Assembly: GCF_001659985.1 (NCBI RefSeq)
Contig: NZ_LYCS01000012.1
Span: 1-64,000, forward strand
Direction of reading: 5' to 3'
DNA length: 64,000 nucleotides
From: Oceanobacillus sp. Castelsardo
Lineage (GTDB): Bacteria > Bacillota > Bacilli > Bacillales > Amphibacillaceae
Shown: piece after piece, positions 44,073 to 57,138 of the stretch
Position numbering within the stretch: the first letter of the stretch is position 1
How the letters are laid out: every line of letters starts with the position of its first letter
Program-made: the position numbers and the translations under genes
The notes under the pieces: generated by a model
Databases searched by the model: none
Told to the model about the DNA's origin: nothing
Seen by the model: only the letters and a program-made list of their open reading frames with translations

Positions 44073-44105
44073 ACAGACTATTTCATCATAGATGAAATAG
44101 TCTGT
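44073..44105 (-). terminator. Terminator of the rplM-rpsI operon
   Basis: ACAGACTATTTCATC / GATGAAATAGTCTGT, 15-bp stem, then TTTTTGTTTTG on the minus strand. The region 43859-44072 holds no convincing gene. Confidence 0.85.
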
Positions 44106-44136
44106 AGACGTTGATATGTTAATATTTTTATAAAGA

Positions 44137-44529
44137 TTAACGTTTTGAGAACTGAGGAGCTCTACGTGCGCCTTTAAGACCGTATTTCTTACGTTCTTTC
44201 ATTCTTGCATCACGAGTTAAGAATCCTTCACGTTTTAAAGTAGAACGATATTCAGGATCTGCTTCTAATAATGCACGAGAGATACCGTGACGGATAGCAC
44301 CAGCTTGACCAGTGAATCCACCACCATGAACGTTTACTAATACGTCATATGTTCCTTCTGTTTCTGTAGCAGCTAAAGGCTGGTTAAGAATTAGAAGTTG
44401 TGTTTCATATGGGAAATAGTCTCTAGCATCACGACCATTGATTTTAATGTTACCTGTTCCTGGTACTAAACGTACACGAGCAGTTGACTTTTTACGACGA
44501 CCTGTTCCGTAATATTGTACTTGTGCCAA
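44137..44529 (-). CDS. rpsI: 30S ribosomal protein S9
   Basis: A 130-residue uS9 with [14 protein letters not shown] at the start and the C-terminal [17 protein letters not shown] that reaches the P-site tRNA. Ends the leftward ribosomal region; 18 bp after rplM. RBS AAAGGAGGT. Confidence 0.98.
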   Translation of the reverse strand: MAQVQYYGTGRRKKSTARVRLVPGTGNIKINGRDARDYFPYETQLLILNQPLAATETEGTYDVLVNVHGGGFTGQAGAIRHGISRALLEADPEYRSTLKREGFLTRDARMKERKKYGLKGARRAPQFSKR

Positions 44530-44547
44530 ATCATTTACCTCCTTTTA

Positions 44548-44985
44548 TTACCCACGAAGCTCGTAAACTTCTGGTTTTTGTGCTTGATGGTTGTGCTCAG
44601 AACCTCTGAAGACATGAAGTTTCTTAGCCATTTTACGACCTAATGGACCTTTTGGAAGCATACCTTTAACAGTACGCTCAATCATTTCTTCTGTATATTT
44701 AGAACGCATTTCTTCTGCATTACGCGCTCTTAATCCACCTGGATGTCCTGAGTGGTTATAGTACATTTTGTCATTAATTTTGTTTCCACTTAATTCTACT
44801 TTTTCTGCATTAATGATGATAACATGATCACCAGTGTCAACATGTGGAGTGTAAGTTGGTTTATTCTTTCCACGAAGGATAGCTGCAACTTCACTTGCTA
44901 GACGACCAAGACGTTGGCCTTCAGCATCCACAACTAGCCATTTGCGTTCAATATTGTTTTCATTCGCCATGAAAGTTGTGCGCAT
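44548..44985 (-). CDS. rplM: 50S ribosomal protein L13
   Basis: A 145-residue uL13 ([24 protein letters not shown] start is standard for Bacillales; [26 protein letters not shown]). It binds 23S rRNA early in 50S assembly. Preceded by its own promoter and leader. RBS GGAGGGAAACTATC. Confidence 0.98.
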   Translation of the reverse strand: MRTTFMANENNIERKWLVVDAEGQRLGRLASEVAAILRGKNKPTYTPHVDTGDHVIIINAEKVELSGNKINDKMYYNHSGHPGGLRARNAEEMRSKYTEEMIERTVKGMLPKGPLGRKMAKKLHVFRGSEHNHQAQKPEVYELRG

Positions 44986-45039
44986 GATAGTTTCCCTCCA
45001 AATTTCATTTAATCGTTCAATTTATTGTTATTCTTATTA

Positions 45040-45090
45040 TAAACATAATTAGTTTCCGGGGCTAATCATGGTTTCTTAAGAAATAAAATG
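45040..45090 (-). promoter_or_regulatory. rplM 5' leader (L13-leader-like)
   Basis: Minus strand CATGATTAGCCCCGGAAACTAAT, where ATTAG and CTAAT pair around a CCCCGGAAA loop. Located between the rplM promoter and RBS, as in the Bacillales L13 leader (autoregulation by L13). Covariance search not possible here. Confidence 0.55.
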
Positions 45091-45101
45091 CCATAAATCA
45101 T

Positions 45102-45129
45102 ATTATAATACATGTGGGTCTGTTGTCAA
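45102..45129 (-). promoter_or_regulatory. rplM-rpsI promoter
   Basis: Perfect TTGACA (45124-45129) and TATAAT (45102-45107) with a 16-nt spacer on the minus strand. Confidence 0.8.
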
Positions 45130-45162
45130 GTTTCTTCGGTGTTTTTTCTCCAAAAACCGCTT

Positions 45163-45906
45163 CTACTTATACGTAACTTTCCACATATAAAGTCCCCCGG
45201 CATCCATCGTTTTCCCTACGACCGTCCGATCCCTTTTTTCAAGAAGAATAGGTATATCTTCAGGTTTCATTTTACCTTGACCAACATCTAATAAAACACC
45301 TACAAGTATTCTTACCATATTATACAAAAATCCACTTCCACGAAAGATAAATTCAATTTGATTCCCTTTTCTTTCACATGAAGCTTCATAAATGGTTCTT
45401 ACTTTATCACCCTTAACCGTTGCCTTCGAAGATGAAAACGTCGTAAAATCATGAGTACCTTCTAAAAATCGACATGCTTCTTGTATCTTTCCCGTATCTA
45501 TTGAATAAGGAAAATGGAGCATATAATTTCTTTTAAATAAATCAGGTGCTTCTTGATTTAACACGAGATAATGATACTCCTTTTCCTTTACGTCAAATCT
45601 TGCATGAAAGTTAGAATCGACCTTTTCCACTCTTAAGACATAAATATCATCCGGTAATTGGGCATTTAACGCCTTTTTCCAACCTGTTTCATGGATCTCA
45701 AGCGAAGAATCAAAATGTATCACTTGTCCCAATGCATGTACTCCGGCATCTGTTCTACCTGAACCGACGATGCGCATATCCTGACCTTTATGCATTTTAC
45801 TAAGCACCTTTTCAATTTCTCCTTGAATCGTCCGTTTATTTGGTTGTATTTGGTAACCATTAAATAGTATGCCATCATATTGAATGGTACATTTCAATCT
45901 TCCCAT
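45163..45906 (-). CDS. truA: tRNA pseudouridine(38-40) synthase TruA
   Basis: A 247-residue synthase that forms pseudouridine at tRNA positions 38-40. Catalytic Asp53 in GSGRTDAGVHALGQVIHF; IQPNKRTIQGEIEKVL and FIFRGSGFLYNMVRILVG blocks are typical. The ATG at 45906 is preferred (AGGA, 9 nt); a TTG at 45915 is possible. Last gene of the ecfA1-ecfA2-ecfT-truA run. Confidence 0.96.
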   Translation of the reverse strand: MGRLKCTIQYDGILFNGYQIQPNKRTIQGEIEKVLSKMHKGQDMRIVGSGRTDAGVHALGQVIHFDSSLEIHETGWKKALNAQLPDDIYVLRVEKVDSNFHARFDVKEKEYHYLVLNQEAPDLFKRNYMLHFPYSIDTGKIQEACRFLEGTHDFTTFSSSKATVKGDKVRTIYEASCERKGNQIEFIFRGSGFLYNMVRILVGVLLDVGQGKMKPEDIPILLEKRDRTVVGKTMDAGGLYMWKVTYK

Positions 45907-45917
45907 ACGTGTCAATC

Positions 45918-46721
45918 CTATCCATAAGTCCTAGTTAAAAATAATAGTATGATGACCACAATAAAAATGAGATATACGAATATATCCATCTTTTCAATCT
46001 TTAATTCTCTTAGTTTTGATCTACCTTCTCCGCCTTGATATCCTCGTGCTTCCATCGCCATTGCAAGCTCTTCTGCACGCTTAAATGCACTCACAAATAA
46101 AGGAACCAGTAATGGAATAACTGCTTTTACACGGTCTTTTATTGGCCCTGTTCTAAAGTCAACCCCTCTTGAAGCTTGTGCCCTTGAAATTTTATCTGTT
46201 TCTTGCATAAGCGTCGGTATGAATCTTAAAGATATGGACATCATCAAAGCTAATTCATGTACAGGAAATTTCACCTTTTTTAAGGGGTTTAACATATCTT
46301 CAATTGCATCTGTTATTTCAATAGGTGTCGTCGTTAGCGTTAAGAGGGACGTCACCAAAATTAATAAGAAAAAGCGAATTGATATAGCAATACCTTGGAA
46401 AATTCCACCTGAGTAAAATTTAAAAATCCAGAAATCAAAAACAAGGGTACCTTCTTTTGTTACAAATAAATGTAGTAAAAAGGTAAAAATAATAAGAAAC
46501 CAAACAGGGGTTAAACCTTTCAGCACAAAACGAATAGGAACCTTTGAAGTAAACATACTTGCTAAGGCAAAGACAACTAAAATAGAATAACTTGGTAGAT
46601 TATTCGCAAAGAAAACAATAAAAACAAAGAAGAATATAATGGTAATCTTTGTTCTTGGATCTAGACGATGTACAATGGAATCCCCTGGAACATATTGTCC
46701 AATGATTAACGAATTATTCAT
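45918..46721 (-). CDS. ecfT: ECF transporter transmembrane protein EcfT
   Basis: A 267-residue membrane protein with five or six helices and the cytoplasmic coupling motifs containing Ala-Arg-Gly ([10 protein letters not shown] and [11 protein letters not shown]). It links the ATPases EcfA1 and EcfA2 to interchangeable vitamin-binding S components. Its ATG overlaps the ecfA2 stop by 4 bp. Confidence 0.95.
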   Translation of the reverse strand: MNNSLIIGQYVPGDSIVHRLDPRTKITIIFFFVFIVFFANNLPSYSILVVFALASMFTSKVPIRFVLKGLTPVWFLIIFTFLLHLFVTKEGTLVFDFWIFKFYSGGIFQGIAISIRFFLLILVTSLLTLTTTPIEITDAIEDMLNPLKKVKFPVHELALMMSISLRFIPTLMQETDKISRAQASRGVDFRTGPIKDRVKAVIPLLVPLFVSAFKRAEELAMAMEARGYQGGEGRSKLRELKIEKMDIFVYLIFIVVIILLFLTRTYG

Positions 46722-47587
46722 TCCAACTCATCCCCAATCAAAACTTGTTTTATCTGCTTTGCTAATTGATTAATAGACTGATTAGAAAATGGGGTGGTGG
46801 TTTTAAACTTTTTATTAAAACTCGTTATAAATTGGACAACTTCTGGTACATCTAGTTGAACTTGCTTCAAAGCATCCTTTTGTACAAAAACTTCCTCTGG
46901 GGTACCTTCTAAGTATTTCTTACCCTTATTTAAAATAATGACATGATTGGCATACTTTAAAGCGTCTTCCATACTATGTGTGACAAGTACAGTCGTTAAA
47001 TTCTGTTCATGGTGAAGTCGATAAAACATATCCATGATTTCCTTTTGACCCCGAGGATCGAGGCCAGCTGTCGGTTCATCTAAAACTAAAGTATCTGGCT
47101 TTATGGCAAGAACTCCAGCTATTGCTACCCGACGCATTTGTCCACCACTCAAATCAAATGGGGACCGATCAAGAAGAGATTCTGAAAGGCCTACTGCTGA
47201 CATCGCTTTTAGAATCCTATCTTTAATTTCACTTTCTGGTACACCAAAATTTTCTGGACCAAAGGCTATATCCTTTTCTATCGTTTCTTCAAATAATTGA
47301 TGTTCGGGATATTGAAATACTACACCAACTTTGCTTCGTAGTTCTTTCATGTCACTAGGTTTACGATCATTTGTTAATAAATAATCTCCTACTTTAACCT
47401 TGCCATCAGTAGGTATGGATAGACCATTTAAATGACTAATAAGCGTTGACTTCCCTGAACCAGTATGACCGACAATTGCTACAAAGGAACCTGACTTTAT
47501 ATGGAAAGATAAATCTTCTAATGCCTTATGCTCAAATGGGGTATTTTTTTGATAAGTATAGTCTACGTTCTCAAATGTAATGTCCAT
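46718..47587 (-). CDS. ecfA2: ECF transporter ATPase EcfA2
   Basis: A 289-residue ABC ATPase: Walker [10 protein letters not shown] (about 40-48), Q-loop [12 protein letters not shown], signature LSGGQMRR and Walker [25 protein letters not shown]; the start overlaps the ecfA1 end by 25 bp. Forms a heterodimer with EcfA1. Confidence 0.96.
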   Translation of the reverse strand: MDITFENVDYTYQKNTPFEHKALEDLSFHIKSGSFVAIVGHTGSGKSTLISHLNGLSIPTDGKVKVGDYLLTNDRKPSDMKELRSKVGVVFQYPEHQLFEETIEKDIAFGPENFGVPESEIKDRILKAMSAVGLSESLLDRSPFDLSGGQMRRVAIAGVLAIKPDTLVLDEPTAGLDPRGQKEIMDMFYRLHHEQNLTTVLVTHSMEDALKYANHVIILNKGKKYLEGTPEEVFVQKDALKQVQLDVPEVVQFITSFNKKFKTTTPFSNQSINQLAKQIKQVLIGDELE

Positions 47588-48402
47588 AAATCCTCCAACA
47601 ATTCTTCGTGGTTTAAAGGTTCCTTCGATATATTTACTCCAATATCCTTTAAAGCGTCTGCTAAAATAGTAACAAACGGTACATCAAGTCCAATTTTTCT
47701 TAGTTCTTCTTTATTCGTGAAAATTTCCCTCGGTACAGATTCTTCCCATATTTCACCTTTATTCATCACAATAACTCGGTCAGCTTGGACTACTTCTTGT
47801 AAATCATGTGTAATCGTGATAAGAGCTAAACCTTGTTTATTTTGTAGTTGTGATACAGTATGCATAATCTCTTTACGGCCATTAGGGTCTAACATAGCGG
47901 TCGCCTCATCTAAAATTAATACCCTTGGGGAAACCGCCAATACACCAGCAATTGCTATCCGTTGCTTTTGTCCACCAGAGAGTCGATGTGGTTCAGTCAT
48001 CAGATAATCTGACATTCCTACTGCTTTCAGTGTTGATTGGATTCGTTCCATCATCACCTCTCTAGCTATACCGCGATTTTCCATACCAAAGGCTACATCG
48101 TCTTGAACAGTTGCTCCAACAAACTGGTTGTCCGGATTTTGAAATACCATTCCAACATCTTTACGTATATCCCAAATAGTATCCTCCATTACCTTCTTTC
48201 CACCTATTAGAATTTCTCCTTTTTGTGGAAATAGTAAACCATTAATTAATTTAGCAATGGTAGATTTTCCAGAACCATTATGACCTATGATAGCAACCCA
48301 TTCATCCTCTTTAATTGTAAATGATACATTGTTTAGTACCCAGGGCTCCTCGTCTCCGTATCGAAATGATACCTCTCTAAACTCAATTAAATTCTCTGCC
48401 AT
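47563..48402 (-). CDS. ecfA1: ECF transporter ATPase EcfA1
   Basis: A 279-residue ABC ATPase: Walker [11 protein letters not shown]-loop [11 protein letters not shown], signature LSGGQKQR, Walker [13 protein letters not shown]. The ATG at 48402 with AGGGGGACTATTT is used (MAENLIEF); the upstream frame to 48453 is not supported. First gene of the ECF operon, after the rplQ terminator. Confidence 0.96.
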   Translation of the reverse strand: MAENLIEFREVSFRYGDEEPWVLNNVSFTIKEDEWVAIIGHNGSGKSTIAKLINGLLFPQKGEILIGGKKVMEDTIWDIRKDVGMVFQNPDNQFVGATVQDDVAFGMENRGIAREVMMERIQSTLKAVGMSDYLMTEPHRLSGGQKQRIAIAGVLAVSPRVLILDEATAMLDPNGRKEIMHTVSQLQNKQGLALITITHDLQEVVQADRVIVMNKGEIWEESVPREIFTNKEELRKIGLDVPFVTILADALKDIGVNISKEPLNHEELLEDLWTLHLRT

Positions 48403-48548
48403 AAATAGTCCCCCTGTTAATCGTGTTGGGAAATATAAACATTCATTGTACAAGTAAGATAATCACCTATCCTAATAGGGAATACCAATTACTTGGTACC
48501 ATATAGTGTTTTTATATTAACATCTTCCTTGCCATACTTTCCTGGTGT

Positions 48549-48604
48549 ACAAAAAAAGGGCTTGGATTCACCTCGTGAGAGAATTGAGTCCTGCCCTTGC
48601 CGCA
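48549..48604 (-). terminator. Terminator after rplQ (end of alpha operon)
   Basis: Minus strand AAGGGCAGGACTCA and TGAATCCAAGCCCTT pair with small bulges, followed by TTTTTTTG. Confidence 0.8.
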
Positions 48605-48614
48605 TGTTGTATCA

Positions 48615-48968
48615 TTAAACTAATTCAACGATAGCCATTTTTGCTCCATCACCTTGGCGTTCACCAAGTTTAAGAACACGTGTATATCCACCTTGTCTTT
48701 CTTCATAACGCGCAGCAACATCATCAAATAACTTTTGAATAACATTGTTGTCTTCATCAGCTTCTTTATTATAAAGAAAAGCTGCTGCTTGACGGCGTGC
48801 ATGAAGATCGCCACGTTTACCCAAAGTAATCATTTTATCAACGATAGTTCTTAATTCCTTCGCTTTAGCTTCTGTAGTTTCTACACGTTCATGAATAATT
48901 AAATCAGAAGCTAAGTTACGAAGAAGTGCCATACGGGCATCTGTAGTACGTCCTAATTTTCTAGCCAT
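48615..48968 (-). CDS. rplQ: 50S ribosomal protein L17
   Basis: A 117-residue bL17 ([48 protein letters not shown]). Located next to rpoA, as in all Bacillales. RBS GGGAGGG. Confidence 0.98.
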   Translation of the reverse strand: MARKLGRTTDARMALLRNLASDLIIHERVETTEAKAKELRTIVDKMITLGKRGDLHARRQAAAFLYNKEADEDNNVIQKLFDDVAARYEERQGGYTRVLKLGERQGDGAKMAIVELV

Positions 48969-49013
48969 GGACTATAACCCTCCCTTTTTTGAAACTCTAG
49001 GTGACTGTAAGTA

Positions 49014-49958
49014 TCAGTCGTCTTCACGTAAACCCAAACCAAGATCACTTAGCTTAAGCTTAACTTCTTCTAAAGATTTACGTCCTAAGTTACGTACTTT
49101 CATCATATCCTCTTCAGATTTGTTAGTAAGCTCTTGAACAGTATTAATTCCAGCACGTTTTAAGCAATTATAAGATCGAACGGAAAGATCTAATTCTTCA
49201 ATTGTCATTTCCATTACTTTTTCTTTTTGGTCTTCTTCTTTTTCAACCATAATTTCAGCATTTTGAGCTTCATCCGTTAGGCCAACAAAAATATTAAAGT
49301 GTTCCGTAATTATCTTTGCCCCTAAAGATATGGCTTCTTCTGGACGAATACTTCCATCAGTTGAAATATCTAATGTTAACTTATCAAAGTTAGCATCTTG
49401 CCCGACACGTGTGTTCTCCACTTGGTAAGTTACACGTGATACGGGAGTGAAGATAGAGTCAATTGGAATCACACCAATTGCTTGATCATCACGTTTATTT
49501 TCTTCAGCTTGACGATAACCGCGTCCAGTTTCCGCTGTAACTTTCATATGCAAGTTACCTTTACTATTTAAGGTAGCAATATGAAGATCTGGATTTAAAA
49601 CTTCTACATCACTATCATAAGTAAGATCACGTGCAGTTACTTGTCCTTCACCTTGAACATCAAGTTCTAATGTTTTAGGTTCATCCGAATAGATTTTTAA
49701 AGCTAAGTTTTTTAGATTCAAAACTATTTGTGTTACATCCTCTACTACTCCATCAATCGCTGAAAACTCATGCATTGCTCCGTCGATTTGAACGGATGTA
49801 ACTGCAGCACCTGGAAGTGAGGATAGAAGGATACGACGCAAGGAGTTTCCTAGAGTGGCACCATATCCACGCTCAAGCGGTTCAACCACGAATTTGCCGA
49901 ATGTAGCATCATCACTAATTTCAACCGTTTCAATTTTTGGTTTTTCAATTTCGATCAT
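49014..49958 (-). CDS. rpoA: RNA polymerase subunit alpha
   Basis: A 314-residue alpha subunit: assembly domain (about 1-230; [25 protein letters not shown]) and C-terminal DNA/activator-binding domain (about 245-310; [35 protein letters not shown]). Preceded by a promoter and hairpin in the gap after rpsK. RBS AAGGAGGG. Confidence 0.98.
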   Translation of the reverse strand: MIEIEKPKIETVEISDDATFGKFVVEPLERGYGATLGNSLRRILLSSLPGAAVTSVQIDGAMHEFSAIDGVVEDVTQIVLNLKNLALKIYSDEPKTLELDVQGEGQVTARDLTYDSDVEVLNPDLHIATLNSKGNLHMKVTAETGRGYRQAEENKRDDQAIGVIPIDSIFTPVSRVTYQVENTRVGQDANFDKLTLDISTDGSIRPEEAISLGAKIITEHFNIFVGLTDEAQNAEIMVEKEEDQKEKVMEMTIEELDLSVRSYNCLKRAGINTVQELTNKSEEDMMKVRNLGRKSLEEVKLKLSDLGLGLREDD

Positions 49959-49987
49959 TAAATAAAACCCTCCTTTAAAACGTCGAA

Positions 49988-50145
49988 ACCCCGGCTAGAC
50001 AAGAGTCTAACCGAAATTCCCCAAAGGCAGTTGGCGTTTCTGCACTACCTTAATATTTTACGTACTGGTTTATCTTCGATGCTGTAATAGTGACCATAAT
50101 CACCGAGATTTTAGCTATCATAACCCATTATTGACAGGGTGACAA
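49988..50145 (-). promoter_or_regulatory. rpoA promoter and leader hairpin
   Basis: In the 203-bp gap after rpsK: minus strand TTGTCA (50140-50145), 17 nt, TATGAT (50117-50122), a good sigma-A promoter. Then CGGTTAGAC-TCTT-GTCTAGCCG (about 49992-50013), a 9-bp hairpin just before the rpoA RBS. It could set rpoA expression apart from the ribosomal genes. Confidence 0.55.
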
Positions 50146-50161
50146 ATTCTATACGGTAAAA

Positions 50162-50551
50162 TTAAACACGACGACGTTTTGGTGGGCGACAACCGTTATG
50201 AGGAACTGGTGTTACATCTACAATTGCTGTAACTTCTAAACCAGCTGCTTGAAGTGAACGAATTGCAGCTTCACGACCAGCTCCTGGACCTTTAACAGTT
50301 ACTTCTAGGTTTTTCATTCCATTTTCAATTGCAGATTTAGCAGCAGTTTCAGCAGCCATTTGTGCAGCAAATGGAGTAGATTTACGAGAACCTTTGAATC
50401 CTAATGCACCTGCAGAACTCCAGCCAATTGCGTTCCCTTGTTTGTCCGTAATAGTAACAATAGTGTTGTTAAAAGTTGAACGAATGTGTGCTACACCTGA
50501 TTCAACATTCTTTTTCACACGACGTTTACGAGTATTTGTTTTACGTGCCAT
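50162..50551 (-). CDS. rpsK: 30S ribosomal protein S11
   Basis: A 129-residue uS11 ([52 protein letters not shown] end). Part of the alpha operon. RBS GGAGG. 19 bp after rpsM. Confidence 0.98.
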   Translation of the reverse strand: MARKTNTRKRRVKKNVESGVAHIRSTFNNTIVTITDKQGNAIGWSSAGALGFKGSRKSTPFAAQMAAETAAKSAIENGMKNLEVTVKGPGAGREAAIRSLQAAGLEVTAIVDVTPVPHNGCRPPKRRRV

Positions 50552-50570
50552 TTATGTGAACCTCCTTTAC

Positions 50571-50936
50571 CTATTTCTTCTTATTACTCATTGTTTTACG
50601 TGGGCCTTTACGAGTACGAGAGTTATTCTTTGTGTTTTGTCCACGAACTGGTAATCCTCGGCGATGACGTAATCCTCTGTAAGAGCCAATTTCCATTAAA
50701 CGTTTAATGTTTAGTGAAATTTCACGACGTAGATCACCTTCGATAGTGTAAGCATCTACAGCTTTACGAATATTAGATAATTCGTCTTCTGTTAGATCAC
50801 GCACACGAGTGTCTTCAGAAACGCCAGCTTCTTTAAGGATTTTCTGTGCAGTCTTTTTGCCGATTCCATAAATATATGTTAATGAAATTACTACACGTTT
50901 TTCACGTGGAATATCAATACCTGCAATACGTGCCAT
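50571..50936 (-). CDS. rpsM: 30S ribosomal protein S13
   Basis: A 121-residue uS13 ([55 protein letters not shown]). RBS AAGGAGGTG. Follows rpmJ by 20 bp. Confidence 0.98.
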   Translation of the reverse strand: MARIAGIDIPREKRVVISLTYIYGIGKKTAQKILKEAGVSEDTRVRDLTEDELSNIRKAVDAYTIEGDLRREISLNIKRLMEIGSYRGLRHRRGLPVRGQNTKNNSRTRKGPRKTMSNKKK

Positions 50937-50956
50937 GTATGAATAGCACCTCCTTA

Positions 50957-51073
<117 letters not shown>

Positions 51074-51098
51074 TTATTCCTCCTTTTATATGGAGAGT

Positions 51099-51317
51099 CT
51101 ATTTATAACGGTACGTAATTCGTCCTCTTGTTAAATCATATGGAGAAAGTTCAACCGTCACTTTATCTCCTGGTAATATACGAATGAAATGCATACGAAT
51201 TTTACCAGAAACGTGAGCCAATACAGTGTGGCCATTTTCAAGCTCTACATTAAACATTGCATTAGGCAATGTCTCGGTCACGGTACCTTCGACTTCAATT
51301 ACATCATCTTTCGCCAT
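51099..51317 (-). CDS. infA: Translation initiation factor IF-1
   Basis: A 72-residue S1/OB-fold protein ([30 protein letters not shown]...GRITYRYK). It binds the 30S A site. The ATG at 51317 fits the standard IF-1 start; the track-length frame to 51338 is longer than the family. Overlaps the KOW protein gene by 14 bp. Confidence 0.98.
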   Translation of the reverse strand: MAKDDVIEVEGTVTETLPNAMFNVELENGHTVLAHVSGKIRMHFIRILPGDKVTVELSPYDLTRGRITYRYK

Positions 51318-51630
51318 CGTGTAGATCTCCCTTCTCAAGTTCAGTCACAATCTCATTTATAAACTTTGATATGGCAAATCGTAATTTCCCATTTGTGACA
51401 CGACCAGTTTCTAGAAGGCTGTTTTGGACTTCTGGGGAAACGTAATCCATCATCTCAATATGATACAGATTCTTTTTCTTTGGTCGATTTGTTTTGCGTT
51501 TCTCCCCATCTGCTAGCAAGACATAACGATCATCTACTAGTTCTATAATAATCATGTACTGGCTCGCTTCACGTCCTTGCAAAACTCGAACAACCTGACC
51601 TAACGTGCCTTTAGCACCTTCGTTCAACAA
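51304..51630 (-). CDS. KOW-domain RNA-binding protein (YbzG-like)
   Basis: A protein of about 108 residues with a KOW/L14e-like N-terminus ([39 protein letters not shown]) and a helical C-terminus. In B. subtilis the same gene (ybzG) lies between map and infA. A TTG start (51630 or 51627) with AGGTGA close upstream is preferred over the GTG at 51642. Here the map gene is missing upstream. Probably associated with ribosomes; function not established. Confidence 0.78.
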   Translation of the reverse strand: MLNEGAKGTLGQVVRVLQGREASQYMIIIELVDDRYVLLADGEKRKTNRPKKKNLYHIEMMDYVSPEVQNSLLETGRVTNGKLRFAISKFINEIVTELEKGDLHDGER

Positions 51631-51796
51631 GATCACCTGCACTTAGGCTATAGTTTGTTTGCCACCAATAAAGGGAATTTATAAATAGTGTCACTTTACA
51701 AAAAGGTGTACATGAGTTTTCCCAAACTATCATATTTATTATAACGATTACCAAAGGGAAATGCATCCATTCGGTGAGAACCGTTAAATTTCAAAT

Positions 51797-53767
<1,971 letters not shown>

Positions 53768-53768
<1 letters not shown>

Positions 53769-54208
53769 TAAATCACCTCAGTTTTACCGCCCGCTGCCTC
53801 AATTGCTTCCTTTGCAGAAGTAGAGAACTTATGAGCTTTTACTGTTAGTTTCTTTTCGATAGCACCTTTTCCAAGTACTTTAATACCTGCATTTAGTTTG
53901 CTTACGATACCTTCTTCTAGTAATAGCTCAGGAGTAATTTCTGTGCCTTCTTCAAAGTGATTTAAAGTTTCTAGATTAACAATTGCATATTCTTTACGAT
54001 TAATATTAGTAAAACCACGCTTTGGCAAACGTTGGAATAAAGGCATTTGTCCACCTTCGAATCCTGGGCGAACACCACCGCCAGAACGAGCTTTTTGACC
54101 TTTATGTCCTCTACCAGAAGTTTTACCATTTCCAGAAGACATTCCACGACCAACACGGTTTCTGTCTTTACGTGATCCTTCTGCTGATTTTAATTCATGT
54201 AGTTTCAT
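53768..54208 (-). CDS. rplO: 50S ribosomal protein L15
   Basis: A 146-residue uL15 ([52 protein letters not shown]). Couples translationally to secY by overlap at 53768. RBS GAGGAGGTGCTCGC. Confidence 0.98.
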
Positions 54209-54238
54209 GCGAGCACCTCCTCTTTACACTAATGTTTA

Positions 54239-54421
54239 TTAAACTTCTTTTACCGCAACAAGATGAGATACTCTATTGATCATACCGCGTACGGATGGAG
54301 TATCTTCTAGAACTACGGATTGACGAATCTTTTTAAGTCCTAACGCTTCAACAGTTTTAACCTGTTTTTCTTTTCTACCAATAACACTCCGTGTGAGGGT
54401 GATCTCTAATTTTTTAGACAT
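54239..54421 (-). CDS. rpmD: 50S ribosomal protein L30
   Basis: A 60-residue uL30 ([48 protein letters not shown]). RBS GGAGGG. Between rpsE and rplO. Confidence 0.97.
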   Translation of the reverse strand: MSKKLEITLTRSVIGRKEKQVKTVEALGLKKIRQSVVLEDTPSVRGMINRVSHLVAVKEV

Positions 54422-54437
54422 AGTATTTCCCTCCTTA

Positions 54438-54941
54438 TTATCCTAACAGTTCTTCTACGGACTTACCGCGTAATTTTGCAACATCAGCAGCACGTTTAAG
54501 TTGATTTAAACCATCCATAGTTCCACGAATCATATTGATTGGTGTACTAGATCCTAAGGATTTCGTTAAAATATCACCGACACCAGCTAACTCTAAGACC
54601 GCACGGACAGGTCCACCAGAAATAACTCCAGTACCTTCACGCGCTGGCTTCATCAAAACTTTACCAGAACCATATCTTCCAAAAACTTCATGTGGGATAG
54701 TAGTTCCAACTAAAGGAACAGTGATTAAGTTTTTCTTAGCGTCGTCAACAGCTTTTTTAATAGCTTCTGGTACTTCTTGAGCTTTACCTGTACCAAAACC
54801 TACATGACCGTTTTTATCTCCGACTACAACGATTGCTGCGAAACGCATACGGCGTCCACCTTTTACAACTTTTGAAACACGGTTTACCGCAACAACACGT
54901 TCTTCAAGATCAAGTTTATTCGGATCCATACTTGTATTCAT
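54438..54941 (-). CDS. rpsE: 30S ribosomal protein S5
   Basis: A 167-residue uS5 ([45 protein letters not shown]). The ATG at 54941 with GGAGGG is used, giving the family length; the frame to 54965 begins upstream of the RBS and overlaps rplR. Confidence 0.97.
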   Translation of the reverse strand: MNTSMDPNKLDLEERVVAVNRVSKVVKGGRRMRFAAIVVVGDKNGHVGFGTGKAQEVPEAIKKAVDDAKKNLITVPLVGTTIPHEVFGRYGSGKVLMKPAREGTGVISGGPVRAVLELAGVGDILTKSLGSSTPINMIRGTMDGLNQLKRAADVAKLRGKSVEELLG

Positions 54942-54964
54942 CCTAGATTTCCCTCCTTCTTCCA

Positions 54965-55327
54965 TTAAAATTCTAATCCTGCTTCACGAGCTGAATCAGC
55001 TAATGCTTTTACACGTCCATGATAAAGGTATCCTCCACGGTCGAAAACAACAGATTTAAAGCCTTTATCTTGAGCTCGTTTTGCAATTAGTTCTCCCACT
55101 ACTTTTGCAGCTTCAGCATTTGCAGTGGATTCAAGATTTACTTCTTTATCTTTAGTAGAAGCACTTGCAACAGTTACTCCAGTTGTATCATCTATTAACT
55201 GAGCATAAATATGCTTATTTGAGCGATAAACGTTTAAACGAGGACGTTCCATAGTACCAGTTAAATTTCTACGTACACGGTTATGTCTTCTTTTACGCAC
55301 AACATTCTTATCAGGTTTTGTGATCAT
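54965..55327 (-). CDS. rplR: 50S ribosomal protein L18
   Basis: A 120-residue uL18 ([63 protein letters not shown]). It binds 5S rRNA. RBS AAGGAGTGACGTAG. Confidence 0.98.
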   Translation of the reverse strand: MITKPDKNVVRKRRHNRVRRNLTGTMERPRLNVYRSNKHIYAQLIDDTTGVTVASASTKDKEVNLESTANAEAAKVVGELIAKRAQDKGFKSVVFDRGGYLYHGRVKALADSAREAGLEF

Positions 55328-55358
55328 CTACGTCACTCCTTTCTGCTCTTATCCCTTA

Positions 55359-55895
55359 TTACTTAGCAGTTTTACCTTCTTTACGACGAACATATTCACC
55401 AGCATAGCGAATACCTTTACCTTTATATGGTTCAGGTGGTCTGATTGCTCTAATATTAGATGCAACAGCACCAACTAATTGTTTATCAATACCTTTTACA
55501 ATAACCTCAGTGTTCTTCGGTACATCGATTTCGATTCCCTCGATTTTTTCGATTTCAACCGGGTGAGAATAACCTGCATTAATAACAACTTTATTTCCTT
55601 GTTTTTGAGCACGGTAACCAACACCGATGATTTCTAGAGATTTTTCAAAACCTTTACTTACTCCTTCAACCATGTTAGCGATGTTGCTTCGAGTAGTACC
55701 GTGCAATGAACGGTGTTCTTTATGATCACTTGGGCGTTCAACAGTAAGAACATTACCATCTATGTTAATCTTCATATCTTGATGTAGATCTAGTGTCAAA
55801 GTGCCTTTAGGGCCTTTAACAGTAATTGTATTCCCGTCTTGTTTTACTTCCACACCTTCAGGAATTTCAATTGGTTTAAGTCCTATACGAGACAT
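55359..55895 (-). CDS. rplF: 50S ribosomal protein L6
   Basis: A 178-residue uL6 with two repeats ([36 protein letters not shown] end). RBS GAGGAGGTGCC. Confidence 0.98.
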   Translation of the reverse strand: MSRIGLKPIEIPEGVEVKQDGNTITVKGPKGTLTLDLHQDMKINIDGNVLTVERPSDHKEHRSLHGTTRSNIANMVEGVSKGFEKSLEIIGVGYRAQKQGNKVVINAGYSHPVEIEKIEGIEIDVPKNTEVIVKGIDKQLVGAVASNIRAIRPPEPYKGKGIRYAGEYVRRKEGKTAK

Positions 55896-55926
55896 TCATG
55901 GCACCTCCTCTTAATAAAAATATTAA

Positions 55927-56325
55927 TTACCAAACATATGCTAATACTTCGCCGCCTACCGCTTGAGAACGTGCTTCTTTGTCAGATAGCACTCCATTAG
56001 AAGTGGAAACAATAGCAATTCCAAGGCCGTTTAGTACGCGAGGTACTTCGTTAGCTTTAGCATATACACGTAGTCCTGGTTTACTGATACGTTTAATACC
56101 AGTAATAACCTTTTCTTCATTTTGACCGTACTTAAGGAAAATACGTAGAACACCTTGTTTGTTATCTTCAATTACTTCATAGTCTTTAACGAAACCTTCA
56201 CGTTTAAGAATATCAGCAATTTCTGCTTTCATTTTTGAAGACGGTAGTTCTAATTTTTCATGTTTAACCATGTTTGCATTACGAATACGAGTAAGCATAT
56301 CTGCAATTGGATCTGTCATAGTCAT
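55927..56325 (-). CDS. rpsH: 30S ribosomal protein S8
   Basis: A 132-residue uS8 ([59 protein letters not shown]). Length equals the B. subtilis protein. RBS GGAGGTATTTTAGTA. Confidence 0.98.
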   Translation of the reverse strand: MTMTDPIADMLTRIRNANMVKHEKLELPSSKMKAEIADILKREGFVKDYEVIEDNKQGVLRIFLKYGQNEEKVITGIKRISKPGLRVYAKANEVPRVLNGLGIAIVSTSNGVLSDKEARSQAVGGEVLAYVW

Positions 56326-56355
56326 TACTAAAATACCTCCTTCCCAAATAGGGGA

Positions 56356-56541
56356 TTACCAACTTGCTTTTTTGACACCAGGAATTTGACCTTTATAGGC
56401 AAGTTCACGGAAACAAATACGGCAAAGTTTAAATTTACGAATTACAGAATGTGGACGACCGCAACGTTCACAACGTGTGTATTCACGTACTTGATATTTT
56501 TGTGGACGTTTTTGTTTCGCAACCATTGATTTTTTAGCCAC
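56356..56541 (-). CDS. rpsN: 30S ribosomal protein S14, zinc type
   Basis: A 61-residue type-Z uS14 with CERCG and CRICF zinc motifs ([31 protein letters not shown]). RBS AAGGAGGG. Between rplE and rpsH. Confidence 0.98.
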   Translation of the reverse strand: MAKKSMVAKQKRPQKYQVREYTRCERCGRPHSVIRKFKLCRICFRELAYKGQIPGVKKASW

Positions 56542-56571
56542 AATTTTCCCTCCTTGTGTTAGCTCTTTAGC

Positions 56572-57111
56572 TTATTTTTGGAAAGGCATGCCTAGCCCAG
56601 CCAAAAGTTCACGAGCTTCTTCGTCAGTGTTAGATGTTGTAACAATAACGATATCCATACCACGAACTTTGTTTACTTTGTCATAGTTAATTTCTGGGAA
56701 AATTAGTTGTTCTTTAACACCTAATGTATAGTTACCACGACCATCAAAAGCTTTTTTAGATATTCCACGGAAGTCACGTACACGCGGAAGTGATACTGAA
56801 ATAAGTTTTTGTAGGAATTCGTACATGCGTTCTCCACGAAGAGTAACTTTCGCACCGATTGGCATACCTTCACGTAGGCGGAAACCAGCGATGGATTTCT
56901 TAGCACGAGTAATAAGTGGTTTTTGACCAGAAATTAAAGATAATTCCTCAACCGCACTGTCTAATGCTTTAGAGTTTTGAACAGCGTCACCAACACCCAT
57001 ATTGATAACAATCTTTTCAACCTTAGGTACCTGCATTACAGAACCGTAATTAAATTTATTCATTAAAGATGGTACAATTTCATCTTTGTATTTTTGTTGT
57101 AATTGATTCAT
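56572..57111 (-). CDS. rplE: 50S ribosomal protein L5
   Basis: A 179-residue uL5 ([40 protein letters not shown]). It contacts 5S rRNA and P-site tRNA. GGAGG lies upstream of paired ATGs at 57114 and 57111; the second gives the usual length. Confidence 0.97.
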   Translation of the reverse strand: MNQLQQKYKDEIVPSLMNKFNYGSVMQVPKVEKIVINMGVGDAVQNSKALDSAVEELSLISGQKPLITRAKKSIAGFRLREGMPIGAKVTLRGERMYEFLQKLISVSLPRVRDFRGISKKAFDGRGNYTLGVKEQLIFPEINYDKVNKVRGMDIVIVTTSNTDEEARELLAGLGMPFQK

Positions 57112-57138
57112 CATGTCGCCCTCCTTCCTGCAGCGCAA

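Noticed and set aside
43883-44095. 70-codon plus-strand ORF before rpsI, possible signal peptide gene for the two-component system
   Set aside because: No ribosome binding site, and its end runs through the rplM-rpsI terminator hairpin.
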